Shown: positions 33,161 to 44,393, counted from the first letter of the stretch. The stretch is 64,000 nucleotides of DNA from Pseudomonas anuradhapurensis (GCF_014269225.2 NZ_CP077097.1:1060001-1124000), one strand, 5' to 3'. The notes: generated from the letters alone by a model not told the origin. Made by a program: numbers and translations.

Positions 33161-33213
33161 CCCTATCGCCGGCAAGCCAGCGCGTTACCTGTAGGAGCGG
33201 ATTTATCCGCGAT
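33161..33213. repeat. Degenerate REP units between fecR-like gene and receptor gene
   Basis: CCTATCGCCGGCAAGCCA (about 33162-33179) is followed by CCTGTAGGAGCGGATTTATC and CGCGAT (33188-33213). The two halves belong to two different REP variants present elsewhere in the window. The rest of the 242-bp gap (33028-33269) is AT-richer and should carry the receptor promoter used by the ECF sigma factor. Confidence 0.65.
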
Positions 33214-33269
33214 GCAGGCGGCGCGGTGTGTGCGGGGTCGCCAGCGATCAAGCCGGCCTAGGCAAAAGA

Positions 33270-34232
33270 TCAGTTCAGGATGACCAGCGCCGGGTACTCA
33301 TGCAGCCGGGCCGAGGTGATGTGGGCCAGCGCGCGCAGGGTCTGCAGGGGCTGGTCGAGGCGGTAGTTGCCAGTCACCGTCACGTTTTCCAGCTGCGTAT
33401 TGCGGTTGATGATCCAGCCTGGGTAGTAGCGCCGCAGCTCTGCCAGCACCTGGCTCAGCGGGCAGTCTTCAAACACCAGGCGGCCCTCCACCCAGGCCAG
33501 GTCCTTGCGCATGTCGGGGCGCTGGCGCTGGCCAAAACCATGGGGGCCGATGCTGATGCTTTCGCCGGCACTCAGGCGGATACGCTGGTCGCGGGCGCCC
33601 TGCAAGTCGACATCGCCGCGTTGCACCCGCACTTGTGCTTCGCCGCCAAGGTAGCGCACGGCAAAGTCGGTATCGCCCACCTGGGCGCGCAGCGGCCCGG
33701 CCTGTACTTCCAGTGGCAACCGTGCTTCTCCGGCAACCTGGAAATAGGCCTCACCTTGCAGCAGGCGGGCGACCTGGCGGCCGTCACGGTACTCGCTGGC
33801 GAATGCCGAATCGGTGTTGAGCAACACTTTCGCCCCGTTGTCCAGTTGCAGGCGCTGGCGTTCGCCGACCAGCGTCAGGTGATCGGCCTGCAGGCGCAGG
33901 GGCAGGTTGCCAAAGGTGCACAGCCCGACCAGCAGCAGCGCGGCGGTAGCCAGCGGTTTCCAGTGGCTGCGCAGGCGCCCACGCCACGACCGGCGCTGTT
34001 GCAGATGCATCTGCACGGCCACCTGGCGCAGCGGTGCGCCGTGCCACAGGGCTTCGGCCTCGACATAGGCTTCGGCGTTTTCCGCTGCTGCGCTCAGCCA
34101 GGCTTCGAAGGCCAGGGTCTCCTCGGCATCGGCGCATTGCAGGCGTACCAGCCAGTCCAGCGCCTCGTCCATGGCACGGGCACGGGCGTCTGGGCCGGCG
34201 GGTGACGGGCGGGGGGCGGGGCTGTCGGTCAC
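33270..34232 (-). CDS. FecR-type anti-sigma/signal transducer (HasS-like)
   Basis: A 320-aa inner-membrane regulator. It has a cytoplasmic N-terminal domain (to about 90) with the DUF4880 pattern (ALDWLVRL...FEAWLSA...EAYVEAEALW), one membrane helix (about 93-112, LATAALLLVGLCTFG), and a periplasmic FecR domain (about 125-225) plus STN-like tail. It should receive the signal from the receptor's STN domain and control the adjacent ECF sigma factor. It lies between the sigma and receptor genes. Confidence 0.92.
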   Translation of the reverse strand: MTDSPAPRPSPAGPDARARAMDEALDWLVRLQCADAEETLAFEAWLSAAAENAEAYVEAEALWHGAPLRQVAVQMHLQQRRSWRGRLRSHWKPLATAALLLVGLCTFGNLPLRLQADHLTLVGERQRLQLDNGAKVLLNTDSAFASEYRDGRQVARLLQGEAYFQVAGEARLPLEVQAGPLRAQVGDTDFAVRYLGGEAQVRVQRGDVDLQGARDQRIRLSAGESISIGPHGFGQRQRPDMRKDLAWVEGRLVFEDCPLSQVLAELRRYYPGWIINRNTQLENVTVTGNYRLDQPLQTLRALAHITSARLHEYPALVILN

Positions 34233-34306
34233 GGTGAATCCCTGAATGGTCTTTTCTGCGAATGATCAAGGTTGGGGCGGGTGGGTAGCAAGGGCTTTGC
34301 GTCGCC

Positions 34307-34819
34307 TCACTTGAGGCGGTCGGCAACACCCATGCAGATCGCCATGATCAGTTTCAGTTCCTTCTGGACCGTGCTGGGCGAAACTTTCAGTTGTTCGGCA
34401 ATTTCCAGGTAGGTGGCGCCATGCAGGCGGCTGAGGATGAAAATGCGTTGCTGGCGTTCGCTCAGCTGGCCAAGGCTGACGCTCAACTGCTTGAGCAACT
34501 GTTCGGCATGCGCGGCATCCTCGCTGCTGGAGGCCGGCGCGGCCACGCTATGCAGCACCTCGTCGGGCACATCGTCGACCAGCATGCGCGATTGCACCCG
34601 GCGTGCGCGCAGGTGGTCGAGGGCCAGGTTGCGCGCGGTCTGGAACACGAACGGTTCGATGTGTTCGACGCGCCGCTCAGCGAGGGCGCGGGATACCCGC
34701 AGGTAGGTCTCCTGCAACAGGTCCTCGGCCGTGTTCGGGTTGCCAACCATGCGCTGCAGGGTACGCAGCAGGCTCAGGCGCTGGACGAGGAAGACGGAAT
34801 TGAACCGGGACTGACTCAC
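34307..34819 (-). CDS. ECF sigma factor, FecI/HasI type
   Basis: A 170-aa sigma-70-family factor with region 2 (DLLQETYLRVSRALAERR...FVFQTARNLALDHLRARR) and region 4 (LSERQQRIFILSRLHGATYLEIAEQLKVSPSTV). It should direct RNA polymerase to the heme receptor promoter. Translation starts at a GTG (34819). A strong Fur box lies 22 bp upstream, so expression should rise when iron is low. Confidence 0.93.
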   Translation of the reverse strand: MSQSRFNSVFLVQRLSLLRTLQRMVGNPNTAEDLLQETYLRVSRALAERRVEHIEPFVFQTARNLALDHLRARRVQSRMLVDDVPDEVLHSVAAPASSSEDAAHAEQLLKQLSVSLGQLSERQQRIFILSRLHGATYLEIAEQLKVSPSTVQKELKLIMAICMGVADRLK

Positions 34820-34841
34820 GAGGGGACCTGGGCGACAAGGG

Positions 34842-34860
34842 GTTAATGATAATGCTTATC
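34842..34860 (-). promoter_or_regulatory. Fur box upstream of the ECF sigma gene
   Basis: GTTAATGATAATGCTTATC matches 16 of 19 positions of the classical Fur site GATAATGATAATCATTATC and contains the dyad ATGATAA-TGC-TTATCAT. It is placed to block transcription of the sigma gene when iron is replete. Confidence 0.88.
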
Positions 34861-34936
34861 ATCCTTGTCGAAGGTCAAGCTTGGAAATGTTAGGAAAAGG
34901 TAAAGTTTGTGAGTGCCGCGCCTTGCGCGATCCCTG

Positions 34937-35048
34937 TGTAGGAGCGGCCTTGCGTCGCGATGGGGCGCGGAGCGGCCCCTGGATCGCGACCCCAGCACAT
35001 TTGGCCGGGGCCGCTTTGCGGCCCATCGCGACGCAAGGCCGCTCCTAC
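34937..35048. repeat. REP/BIME inverted pair between sigma gene and gapA
   Basis: TGTAGGAGCGGCCTTGCGTC with GCGATGGGGC and the inverted copy ending GACGCAAGGCCGCTCCTAC, around a spacer with GGGGCCGC/GCGGCCCC dyads. It ends 7 bp before the gapA stop codon and probably also serves as the 3' end of the gapA message. Confidence 0.85.
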
Positions 35049-35055
35049 CCGGCAC

Positions 35056-36057
35056 TCAGCCGGCCCGGCACAGCGCCAGGCAGTTATCCAGCATGCGGTT
35101 GGAGAAGCCCCACTCGTTGTCATACCAGGCCAGCACCTTGAGCATGCGCCCGTTGGCCCGGGTATGGTTGGCATCGAAGATCGACGACAGCGGATTGTGG
35201 TTGAAATCGCAGGAAACCAGCGGCAAGGCGTTGTAACCCAGCACCCGCGAATGCTTGCTGGCTTCGAGGAACAGCTGGTTGACCTGCTCGGCCGTGGCCT
35301 CGCGCCGGAGGTTGACAGTGAGATCCACCAGCGACACGTTGATCACCGGCACGCGCACCGCCATGCCGGTCAGCTTGCCGGCCAGTTCCGGCAGCACCAG
35401 GCCTACCGCCTCGGCGGCCCCGGTCTTGCTGGGGATCATCGACTGGGTCGCCGAGCGTGCGCGGTACGGGTCGCCGTGATACACGTCGGTCAGCACCTGG
35501 TCGTTGGTATAGGCATGGATGGTGGTCATCAGGCCCTGCTCGATACCGAACTCGCGGTGCAGCACCTGGGCAATCGGCGCCAGGCAGTTGGTGGTGCAGG
35601 AGGCGTTGGAGATGACCTGGTGCGAGGCCCGCAGGACATCATGGTTGACGCCGTATACCACCGTGGCATCGGCGCCTTTGGCGGGGGCCGAGACGATTAC
35701 CTTGCCTGCCCCCGCAGCCAGGTGCGCGGCGGCCTTGGCGCGCTCGGTGAACAGCCCGGTGCATTCGAACACCACGTCGATCGCCTCGGCCTTCCACGGC
35801 AGTTCGGCCGGGTTGCGGATGGCGCTGACGGCGATACGGTCACCATTGACCGTCAGGCTTTCGTGGTCGGCCTCGACGCTGGCGTCAAAGGTGCCATGCA
35901 CGCTGTCGTATTTGAGCAGATGGGCGTTCATGGCGCTGTCGCCCAGATCGTTGATGGCGACGACCTGCAGGTCCTGGCGGTAGCCTTGGGTATACAGTGC
36001 GCGCAGGACGTTGCGCCCGATGCGGCCGAATCCATTGATGGCGATGCGTAAAGTCAT
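35056..36057 (-). CDS. gapA: Type I glyceraldehyde-3-phosphate dehydrogenase (GapA)
   Basis: NAD-dependent oxidation of glyceraldehyde-3-phosphate. At 333 aa it has the Rossmann start [20 protein letters not shown] and the catalytic cysteine in [12 protein letters not shown] near residue 152. The ATG at 36057 matches the family; an upstream in-frame start does not. It is divergent from edd-glk, with a HexR-type operator on its side of the gap, so it should be induced with the Entner-Doudoroff genes. Confidence 0.97.
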   Translation of the reverse strand: MTLRIAINGFGRIGRNVLRALYTQGYRQDLQVVAINDLGDSAMNAHLLKYDSVHGTFDASVEADHESLTVNGDRIAVSAIRNPAELPWKAEAIDVVFECTGLFTERAKAAAHLAAGAGKVIVSAPAKGADATVVYGVNHDVLRASHQVISNASCTTNCLAPIAQVLHREFGIEQGLMTTIHAYTNDQVLTDVYHGDPYRARSATQSMIPSKTGAAEAVGLVLPELAGKLTGMAVRVPVINVSLVDLTVNLRREATAEQVNQLFLEASKHSRVLGYNALPLVSCDFNHNPLSSIFDANHTRANGRMLKVLAWYDNEWGFSNRMLDNCLALCRAG

Positions 36058-36121
36058 GGCAGTACCTCTGGCAGTCCGAGTGAAACCTGTGGCACAAAGG
36101 AGCTTCACTGAAACGGTTTTG

Positions 36122-36136
36122 TTGTTGGAATTACAA
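36122..36136. promoter_or_regulatory. HexR operator on the gapA side
   Basis: TTGTTGGAATTACAA matches the P. putida HexR pattern TTGT-N7/8-ACAA exactly (N7). It lies 65-79 bp upstream of gapA. KDPG is the known HexR inducer. Confidence 0.75.
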
Positions 36137-36183
36137 GATTATTCACTGGCCGATAGAAAACAAGCCTTTTTAGTGGCAATATT

Positions 36184-36199
36184 TTGTTTAAACATACAA
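36184..36199. promoter_or_regulatory. HexR operator on the edd side
   Basis: TTGTTTAAACATACAA matches TTGT-N8-ACAA and is centred on TTTAAA. It lies about 125 bp before the edd start codon. With the site at 36122 it gives one operator for each divergent promoter. Confidence 0.75.
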
Positions 36200-36322
36200 C
36201 GAGTGGTCGGGCGACGTGCCTCCACCGATGCAGCGGGCTCCTCTACCTTGAGCCTAGGCCGCAATCGTTTGGAGGGGAAATGCCTGGTAAACCGCCCTTA
36301 CAATTAGCCTGGAGTCCAGTAC

Positions 36323-38145
<1,823 letters not shown>

Positions 38146-38149
<4 letters not shown>

Positions 38150-39105
38150 AAGACCTGCTGGTTGGCGACATCGGCGGCACCAATGCCCGTTTCGCGTTGT
38201 GGCGTGACAACCAGCTACATGCGGTGAAGGTCTTCGCCACCGAGGACTACACCAGCCCGGAACAGGCCATCGAGGCTTACCTGGAAGGCCTTGGCATCGC
38301 TCGCGGCGGCGTGACTGCTGCCTGCCTGGCGGTGGCCGGGCCGGTCAATGGCGACGAGTTCCGCTTCACCAACAACCATTGGCGCCTGAGCCGTCAGGCG
38401 TTCTGCCAGCGGCTGCAGATCGAGCAGTTGCTGCTGATCAATGACTTCACCGCCATGGCGCTGGGCATGACCCGTCTGCGCGATGGCGAGTTTCGCGAGG
38501 TGTGCCCGGGCCAGGCCGACCTTTCGCGCCCGGCGTTGGTCATCGGCCCGGGTACCGGTTTGGGTGTCGGCTCGCTGTTGCGAGTGGGTGAGCGTTGGTG
38601 CGCCTTGCCGGGTGAGGGCGGGCACGTCGACCTGCCGGTGGGCAATGCCCGCGAAGCGGCAATATACCAACAGATTCACGCCCAGATCGGCCATGTCAGC
38701 GCCGAAACCGTGCTCAGTGGCGGTGGCCTGCTGCGCCTGTACCAGGCAATCTGTGCACTGGACGGCGACACACCCCGACACAACACCCCGGCGCAGATCA
38801 CCGATGCTGCGCTGGGCGGCGAACCACGGGCGCTGGCGGTGATCGAGCAGTTCTGCCGGTTCCTCGGCCGAGTGGCGGGTAACAATGTGCTGACGCTGGG
38901 CGCGCGCGGTGGGGTCTATATTGTCGGCGGTGTGATCCCACGGTTTGCCGAGCTGTTCCTGCGCAGCGGGTTCGCTGCCAGCTTTGCCGACAAGGGCTGC
39001 ATGAGCGGTTATTTCGCCGGGGTGCCGGTATGGCTGGTGACGGCGGAGTTTTCCGGGTTGCTGGGGGCTGGAGTGGCCTTGCAACAGGCGCTGGATCACG
39101 GCTAG
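38146..39105 (+). CDS. glk: Glucokinase (Glk)
   Basis: ATP-dependent phosphorylation of glucose. A 319-aa protein of the Glk (non-ROK) type, with the phosphate loop [14 protein letters not shown] at residues 4-17, [12 protein letters not shown] in the middle and the [11 protein letters not shown] motif near residue 140. It overlaps edd by 4 bp, so the two are translationally coupled. It is followed by a REP pair and then the gltR-like gene. Confidence 0.96.
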
Positions 39106-39113
39106 GTGATTGA

Positions 39114-39231
39114 GGGCCGCTGCGCGGCCATCGCGACCCAACGCCGCTGCTGCACCGGGACCTGGGATTTCCGGCCCGGCGCAGTCGCTGTAGGAGCGGC
39201 CTTGGGTCGCGATGGGCTGCGCAGCGGCCCC
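39114..39231. repeat. REP/BIME inverted pair between glk and the gltR-like gene
   Basis: Arms containing GGGCCGCTGCGCGGCCATCG and GATGGGCTGCGCAGCGGCCC with the CGACCCAA/TTGGGTCG core. The left arm is slightly degenerate (ACGCCGCTGCTGCA in place of AGGCCGCTCCTACA). Confidence 0.75.
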
Positions 39232-39278
39232 GATAGCAGGCAACGAAGACCTGTAACCAGACAAAAGGAAAGACCACC

Positions 39279-40004
39279 TTGAGCACTGCCGGTAAATCGA
39301 TCCTGATGGTCGACGACGACCAGGAAATTCGCGAACTGCTGCAAACCTACCTGAGCCGTTCCGGCTTCCAGGTGCATGCCGAAGCCGACGGCAAGGGCTT
39401 TCGCCGCGCCCTGGAAACCACCCCTTGCGATCTGGTCATCCTCGACGTCATGTTGCCCGACGAAGACGGCTTCAGCCTGTGCCGTTGGGTACGCCAGCAC
39501 CCGCGCCAGGCACGGGTACCGATCATCATGCTCACCGCCAGCTCGGACGAAGCCGACCGGGTCATCGGCCTGGAACTGGGCGCCGACGACTATCTGGGCA
39601 AACCGTTCAGCCCGCGCGAATTGCAAGCACGGATCAAGGCCCTGCTGCGCCGTGCCGAGTTCGGCCAGGCGGCGCCGGGCAGTGCCGTGCTGGCTTTCGA
39701 CGACTGGCGCCTGGACACGGTCAGCCATCGCCTGTTTCATCGCGACGGCGAGGAGGTGATGCTCTCCGGCGCCGACTTTGCCCTGCTCAAGCTGTTTCTC
39801 GACCACCCCCAGCAGATCCTCGACCGCGACACCATCGGCAACGCCACCCGAGGTCGCGAGCCGATGCCGCTGGACCGCATCGTCGACATGGCGGTGAGCC
39901 GCCTGCGCCAACGCCTGCGCGATACCGACAAACCGCCCCGGCTGATCCGCACCGTGCGCGGCAGTGGCTACCTGCTGGCTGCCCATGTCTGCAGTGGCTC
40001 CTGA
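39279..40004 (+). CDS. gltR: OmpR-family response regulator, GltR-like
   Basis: A 241-aa two-component regulator. The receiver domain has acidic residues D12-D14, the phospho-acceptor D56 (VILDVMLPDEDG) and the lysine in LGKPF. It is followed by a C-terminal winged helix ending IRTVRGSGYLL. The start is a TTG at 39279 with AAAAGGAAA upstream. In Pseudomonas the equivalent GltR controls glucose-transport genes, and gts and oprB lie 3 kb downstream here. Confidence 0.9.
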   Translation: MSTAGKSILMVDDDQEIRELLQTYLSRSGFQVHAEADGKGFRRALETTPCDLVILDVMLPDEDGFSLCRWVRQHPRQARVPIIMLTASSDEADRVIGLELGADDYLGKPFSPRELQARIKALLRRAEFGQAAPGSAVLAFDDWRLDTVSHRLFHRDGEEVMLSGADFALLKLFLDHPQQILDRDTIGNATRGREPMPLDRIVDMAVSRLRQRLRDTDKPPRLIRTVRGSGYLLAAHVCSGS

Positions 40005-41439
40005 GCGGCGCTGGCGGCTGCTGCCGCGCTCGTTGCTGGGGCGCATGCTGCTGCTGACCTTGCTGGTGGTGCTGCTGGCCCAGGGCTTGTCCAGCATCAT
40101 CTGGGTCGCCCAGTTGCGCGCCAGCCAACTGCAAGGCCTGCGCGCCAGTGCCAGCAGCCTGGCCCACTCGATGAGCGCCAGCGTCAGCTACTTTCGTTCG
40201 TTGCCGGTGGGCTACCGGCCCATGGTGCTCGATCAGCTGCGCAGCATGGGCGGCACGCGCTTCTTCGTATCGCTCAACGCCAAGCCACTGGACATGCCGG
40301 TACTGCCGGTCACCCCGCGCAAGCAGGTGGTGATCGACGTGTTCCAGCAAGTGCTGCATGAGCGCCTGGGTTCGCAGATGGAAATTTCCGTGGCGTTCGT
40401 CAGCCCCGACGACCTGCGCATCTTCAACAGCGGCCTCAAGCTCGACGAGCTGCCGCGCTCGTGGGCGCACTACTCGTTGACCCTGGAACCGCTCAACCCG
40501 CCGGTGCTGGTGACACAGATCCGCCTGGGTGAGGGCGAGTGGCTGTACATCGCCTCGCTGCTGCCCGAGCCCTATACCAGCCTGGAGGCCGAACGCCTGC
40601 CGCGCCAGCAGATCGGCTTCATCGTGCTGACCACCGTGTTGCTGCTGCTGTTCATCGGCCTGCTGGTGCACTGGCAGAGCTGGCCGCTCAAGCGCCTGGC
40701 ACGGGCGGCGCGCGAAATGTCGCTGGGTGCCGATGTGGCGCCGGTGGCCGAAGGCGGTGGCAGTGAGGTGGTGGAAGTGGGCCGGGCGTTCAACAGCATG
40801 CGCGAACGTATCAGCCGCTACCTGACCGAACGTAGCCAGCTGTTCAGCGCTATCTCGCACGACCTGCGCACGCCGATCACTCGCCTGCGGCTGCGGGTCG
40901 AGCTGCTGGAGGACGAACGCCTGCAGGCCAAGTTCAGCCAGGACCTGGATGAGCTGGAGTTGCTGGTCAAAGGGGCCTTGCAGTGCGTGAAGGACACCGA
41001 CATTCATGAAAACATCGAGCCGGTCGACCTCAACCAGGTGCTGGAAATCCTCGCCGAGCCCTACCTGGGCGATGGTCGCATCACCCTCGAAGGCCGGGCA
41101 CTGGCACCGTATCCGGGCAAGCCGCTGGCGTTGCGACGGTGCATCGGCAACCTGATCGACAATGCCATCAAGTACGGCGAGCGGGCACGGTTACGCATCA
41201 TCGACAGTGCCGAGGGCTTCGTGCTGCAGGTCGATGACCAGGGGCCGGGGGTGCCCGAGCAGCAGCTGGAACAGGTGTTCGAGCCGCACTTCCGCCTGGC
41301 GGGGCAGCAGCAGGGCTATGGGCTGGGGTTGGGCATCGCGCGCAACATCGCTCATAGCCATGGCGGCGAGGTGAGTCTGCTCAACCTGCGCGAGGGCGGG
41401 TTGCGGGTGACCTTGTACCTGCCGCGGGGCATGGACTGA
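39985..41439 (+). CDS. Sensor histidine kinase, GtrS-like
   Basis: A 484-aa partner of the upstream response regulator. It has an N-terminal membrane helix (MLLLTLLVVLLAQGL), a periplasmic sensor region (about 50-195), a second helix (QIGFIVLTTVLLLLFIGLLV), HAMP, the phosphorylated H292 in FSAISHDLRTP, and ATPase boxes NLIDNAIKYGE, DQGPG and GYGLGLGIARN. It overlaps the regulator gene by 20 bp; a GTG at 39964 is an alternative start. P. aeruginosa GtrS senses ketogluconate-type ligands, but the ligand here is an inference. Confidence 0.9.
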   Translation: MSAVAPERRWRLLPRSLLGRMLLLTLLVVLLAQGLSSIIWVAQLRASQLQGLRASASSLAHSMSASVSYFRSLPVGYRPMVLDQLRSMGGTRFFVSLNAKPLDMPVLPVTPRKQVVIDVFQQVLHERLGSQMEISVAFVSPDDLRIFNSGLKLDELPRSWAHYSLTLEPLNPPVLVTQIRLGEGEWLYIASLLPEPYTSLEAERLPRQQIGFIVLTTVLLLLFIGLLVHWQSWPLKRLARAAREMSLGADVAPVAEGGGSEVVEVGRAFNSMRERISRYLTERSQLFSAISHDLRTPITRLRLRVELLEDERLQAKFSQDLDELELLVKGALQCVKDTDIHENIEPVDLNQVLEILAEPYLGDGRITLEGRALAPYPGKPLALRRCIGNLIDNAIKYGERARLRIIDSAEGFVLQVDDQGPGVPEQQLEQVFEPHFRLAGQQQGYGLGLGIARNIAHSHGGEVSLLNLREGGLRVTLYLPRGMD

Positions 41440-41558
41440 GAGCCGGTGCCGGCAAGCGAAATGTCACTGCGCGGTGACAATCCACCGGCCCTTCGTGACA
41501 TCCCACCCGACCGCGCTGACTAGAATTCGCCCACGACTGGCAAGGATCAAGCTGGCCC

Positions 41559-42806
41559 ATGAATACGCATAACCTGCCTGCCACCCGTTGGCTCGATGCC
41601 CCGGCTCACACCGCCTGGCGCCTGGCCGAAGCACAGCGCCTGCTGGCGTTCGCCAAGGCTGCGAAACTGCCCGATGGCTTCGGCAGCCTGGATGCCAAGG
41701 GGCAGCTTGCCCCCGGTGCCCGTGCCGACACCCTGAACACCGCCCGCATGACCCACTGCTTCGCCCTGGCCCAGCTGCAGGGCTTGCCCGGTTGCCTGGC
41801 CTATGTCGAACACGGTGTGGCTGCCCTGCGTGGTGCCATGCAGGACGCCACCCATGGCGGCTGGTTCGCCCACCCCGATGGCGCTACCGACAGCGGCAAG
41901 GCCGCCTACCTGCATGCCTTCGTCGCCCTGGCCGCCAGCTCGGCGGTGCTGGCCGGCGCTGCCGACGCGCCCGCCCTGCTGGAAGACGCGGTGCAGATGC
42001 TTGTCGCGCATTTCTGGAGCGAAGCGGAGGGCGCCCTCTGCGAATCCTTCTCCCGTACCTGGCAGTCGCCCGAGCCGTACCGTGGCGCCAACAGCAACAT
42101 GCACGCGGTCGAAGCCTTCCTCGCCCTGGCCGATGTCACTGGCCAGCGCCTGTGGCTGCAACGCGCCCTGCGCATCGCCGAACGCGTCATTCATGGCCAT
42201 GCCGCCGCCAACGGCCATCGCGTCATCGAGCACTTCGATGCCTTCTGGCAGCCACTGCCGCATTACAACCTGGAGCGTCCGGCTGATCCTTTCCGGCCGT
42301 ATGGCACCACCCCCGGGCATGCGCTGGAGTGGGCGCGGTTGCTGCTGCACCTGGAGGCCAGCCTCGAACGGGCCGGCCTGCCTGCGCCGGGCTGGCTGGT
42401 GGACGACGCGCGCGCGTTGTTCGACGCGGCCTGCCAGCACGCGTGGCACGTCGATGGCGCGCCGGGCTTTGTCTATACCCTGGACTGGGCCGATCGGCCG
42501 GTGGTGCACGCGCGCCTGCATTGGGTGCACGCCGAGGCCTGCGCCGCCGCAGCGGCGCTGTTGCAGCGTACTGGCGAGGCACGCTACGAGCAGTGGTACC
42601 AGCGCTGCTGGGATTTCATTGCCAAGCATTTCATCGACCTGGTTGCGGGCAGCTGGCACCACGAGCTCGATGCACATAACCAGCCAGCCGGGATGCTGTG
42701 GCCGGGCAAGCCCGACCTCTACCACGCCTACCAGGCATTGCTGCTGCCGGGCTTGCCGCTGGCGCCGAGCCTGGCCAGCAGCCTGGCCGCCAATGTAACC
42801 AGATGA
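41559..42806 (+). CDS. AGE-family (N-acylglucosamine 2-epimerase type) sugar isomerase
   Basis: A 415-aa (alpha/alpha)6-barrel protein of the AGE/YihS/mannose-isomerase family. Visible signatures are RMTHCFALAQLQG, HGGWFAHPDG, ANSNMHAVEAFLAL and HPxHxLEW-like PGHALEWARLLL. Related enzymes interconvert mannose, fructose and glucose. Its position between the glucose-responsive two-component system and the gts transporter suggests it feeds mannose or another hexose into this pathway, possibly as a D-mannose isomerase. The exact substrate is not shown by the sequence. Confidence 0.88.
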   Translation: MNTHNLPATRWLDAPAHTAWRLAEAQRLLAFAKAAKLPDGFGSLDAKGQLAPGARADTLNTARMTHCFALAQLQGLPGCLAYVEHGVAALRGAMQDATHGGWFAHPDGATDSGKAAYLHAFVALAASSAVLAGAADAPALLEDAVQMLVAHFWSEAEGALCESFSRTWQSPEPYRGANSNMHAVEAFLALADVTGQRLWLQRALRIAERVIHGHAAANGHRVIEHFDAFWQPLPHYNLERPADPFRPYGTTPGHALEWARLLLHLEASLERAGLPAPGWLVDDARALFDAACQHAWHVDGAPGFVYTLDWADRPVVHARLHWVHAEACAAAAALLQRTGEARYEQWYQRCWDFIAKHFIDLVAGSWHHELDAHNQPAGMLWPGKPDLYHAYQALLLPGLPLAPSLASSLAANVTR

Positions 42807-42831
42807 TGACATTCACGCGTCGCTTCGTTAC

Positions 42832-42859
42832 CTGACGAGGCGCGCACGCTGTTTAGACT
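42832..42859 (+). promoter_or_regulatory. Candidate sigma-70 promoter of the gts operon
   Basis: CTGACG (42832-42837), a 16-bp spacer and TAGACT (42854-42859) upstream of gtsA. It is a moderate match to consensus, as expected for an activator-dependent promoter. Confidence 0.4.
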
Positions 42860-42892
42860 CAATGCAACGCAAGCGACCGACTTGCACGGCAT

Positions 42893-42900
42893 AACAACAA
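42893..42900 (+). promoter_or_regulatory. Crc/Hfq catabolite-repression (CA) motif at the gtsA ribosome-binding site
   Basis: AACAACAA fits the AANAANAA motif and runs directly into GAAAGG, the gtsA ribosome-binding site. In Pseudomonas, Hfq with Crc binds such motifs to stop translation when preferred carbon sources are present. Confidence 0.7.
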
Positions 42901-42913
42901 GAAAGGTGCTTCG

Positions 42914-44212
42914 ATGAACTCTACGCTTCGTCTCGCTGCCGCAATCTCCATTGCCTCGCTAGGGGCCTCCCTGTTCCCGCTCACTGCCCTGGCTGCCGAT
43001 TCCAAAGGCAGTATCGAGGTGGTGCACTGGTGGACATCCGGTGGTGAAAAAGCGGCAGTCGATGTGCTCAAGGCCCAGGTCGAAAAAGATGGCTTCACCT
43101 GGAAGGACGGCGCAGTCGCTGGCGGCGGTGGTGCCACGGCCATGACCGTGCTCAAGAGCCGCGCCGTGGCGGGCAACCCGCCGGGTGTCGCACAGATCAA
43201 GGGCCCGGACATCCAGGACTGGGCAGCCACCGGCCTGCTCGACGCCGATGTGCTCAAGGATGTGGCCAAGGAAGAGAAGTGGGACACGCTGCTCGACAAG
43301 AAGGTCGCCGACACCGTGAAGTATGACGGTGACTACGTCGCCGTACCGGTGAACATCCATCGCATCAACTGGCTGTGGATCAACCCCGAAGTGTTCAAGA
43401 AAGCCGGCATCGACAAGGCGCCGACCACCCTCGACGAATTCTACGCCGCCGCCGACAAGCTCAAGGCCGCCGGTTTCATCCCGCTCGCCCATGGCGGCCA
43501 GCCGTGGCAGGACAGCACCGTATTCGAAAGCGTGGTGCTGGCCGTGATGGGGGTCGATGGCTACAAGAAGGCCCTGGTCGACCTCGACAGCGAGGCGCTG
43601 ACCGGCCCGCAGATGATCAAGGCGCTGACCGAGCTGAAGAAGGTCGCCACCTACATGGACCCGGATGGCAAGGGCCAGGACTGGAACCTCGAAGCGGCCA
43701 AGGTCATCAACGGCAAGGCCGGTATGCAGATCATGGGCGACTGGGCCAAGAGCGAATGGACCCTGGCGAAGAAAACTGCCGGCAAGGACTACCAGTGCGT
43801 GCCATTCCCTGGCACGGACAAGGCTTTCCTCTACAACATCGACTCGCTGGTAGTGTTCAAGCAGAACGACGAAGGCACCGCCGCCGGGCAGCAGGACATC
43901 GCACGCAAGGTGCTGGGCCAGGACTTCCAGAAGGTGTTCAGCATCAACAAGGGCTCCATCCCGGTACGCAACGACATGCTCGCCGTCATGGGCAAGTACG
44001 GCTTCGATGCCTGCGCGCAAACCTCCGCCAAGGACTTCCTCGCCGATGCCAAGAGCGGCGGGCTGCAGCCGAGCATGGCGCACAACATGGCCACCACGCT
44101 GGCCGTGCAGGGCGCGTTCTTCGATGTGGTGACCAACTACATCAACGACCCGAAGGCCGACCCGGCCGATGCGGCGAAGAAGCTGGCGGCGGCGATCAAG
44201 GCTGCCCAGTAA
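42914..44212 (+). CDS. gtsA: Glucose ABC transporter periplasmic binding protein (GtsA)
   Basis: A 432-aa substrate-binding protein with a signal peptide (cleavage after LTALAA, about residue 27) and the start of the mature fold [19 protein letters not shown] typical of Pseudomonas sugar-binding proteins. It delivers glucose (and probably mannose) to GtsBC. It is the first gene of the gts operon, translated from an ATG with GAAAGG upstream that overlaps a Crc motif. Confidence 0.95.
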   Translation: MNSTLRLAAAISIASLGASLFPLTALAADSKGSIEVVHWWTSGGEKAAVDVLKAQVEKDGFTWKDGAVAGGGGATAMTVLKSRAVAGNPPGVAQIKGPDIQDWAATGLLDADVLKDVAKEEKWDTLLDKKVADTVKYDGDYVAVPVNIHRINWLWINPEVFKKAGIDKAPTTLDEFYAAADKLKAAGFIPLAHGGQPWQDSTVFESVVLAVMGVDGYKKALVDLDSEALTGPQMIKALTELKKVATYMDPDGKGQDWNLEAAKVINGKAGMQIMGDWAKSEWTLAKKTAGKDYQCVPFPGTDKAFLYNIDSLVVFKQNDEGTAAGQQDIARKVLGQDFQKVFSINKGSIPVRNDMLAVMGKYGFDACAQTSAKDFLADAKSGGLQPSMAHNMATTLAVQGAFFDVVTNYINDPKADPADAAKKLAAAIKAAQ

Positions 44213-44229
44213 AGCAGACGCGATTCCGT

Positions 44230-44367
44230 TGTAGGAGCGGCCTTGTGTCGCGATGGGCTGCGCAGCAGCCCCATAACCTGCGCACTCGATCTTCAAGGTA
44301 GGTAATCGTCCTTGAGTCCTTTGGGGCTGCTGTGCAGCCCATCGCGACACAAGGCCGCTCCTACAGG
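44230..44367. repeat. REP/BIME inverted pair between gtsA and gtsB
   Basis: TGTAGGAGCGGCCTTGTGTC and its inverted copy, each flanked by GATGGGCTGC/GCAGCCCATC. A hairpin directly after the binding-protein gene is a common way to make more of that protein than of the membrane subunits. Confidence 0.88.
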
Positions 44368-44393
44368 GGAGTGCGGCGCCTTCGAGGTGAACC

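Noticed and set aside
41495..41526. GTGACA/TAGAAT as a sigma-70 promoter of the isomerase gene
   Set aside because: The spacer is 20 bp, outside the usual range, so it was not listed as a promoter.
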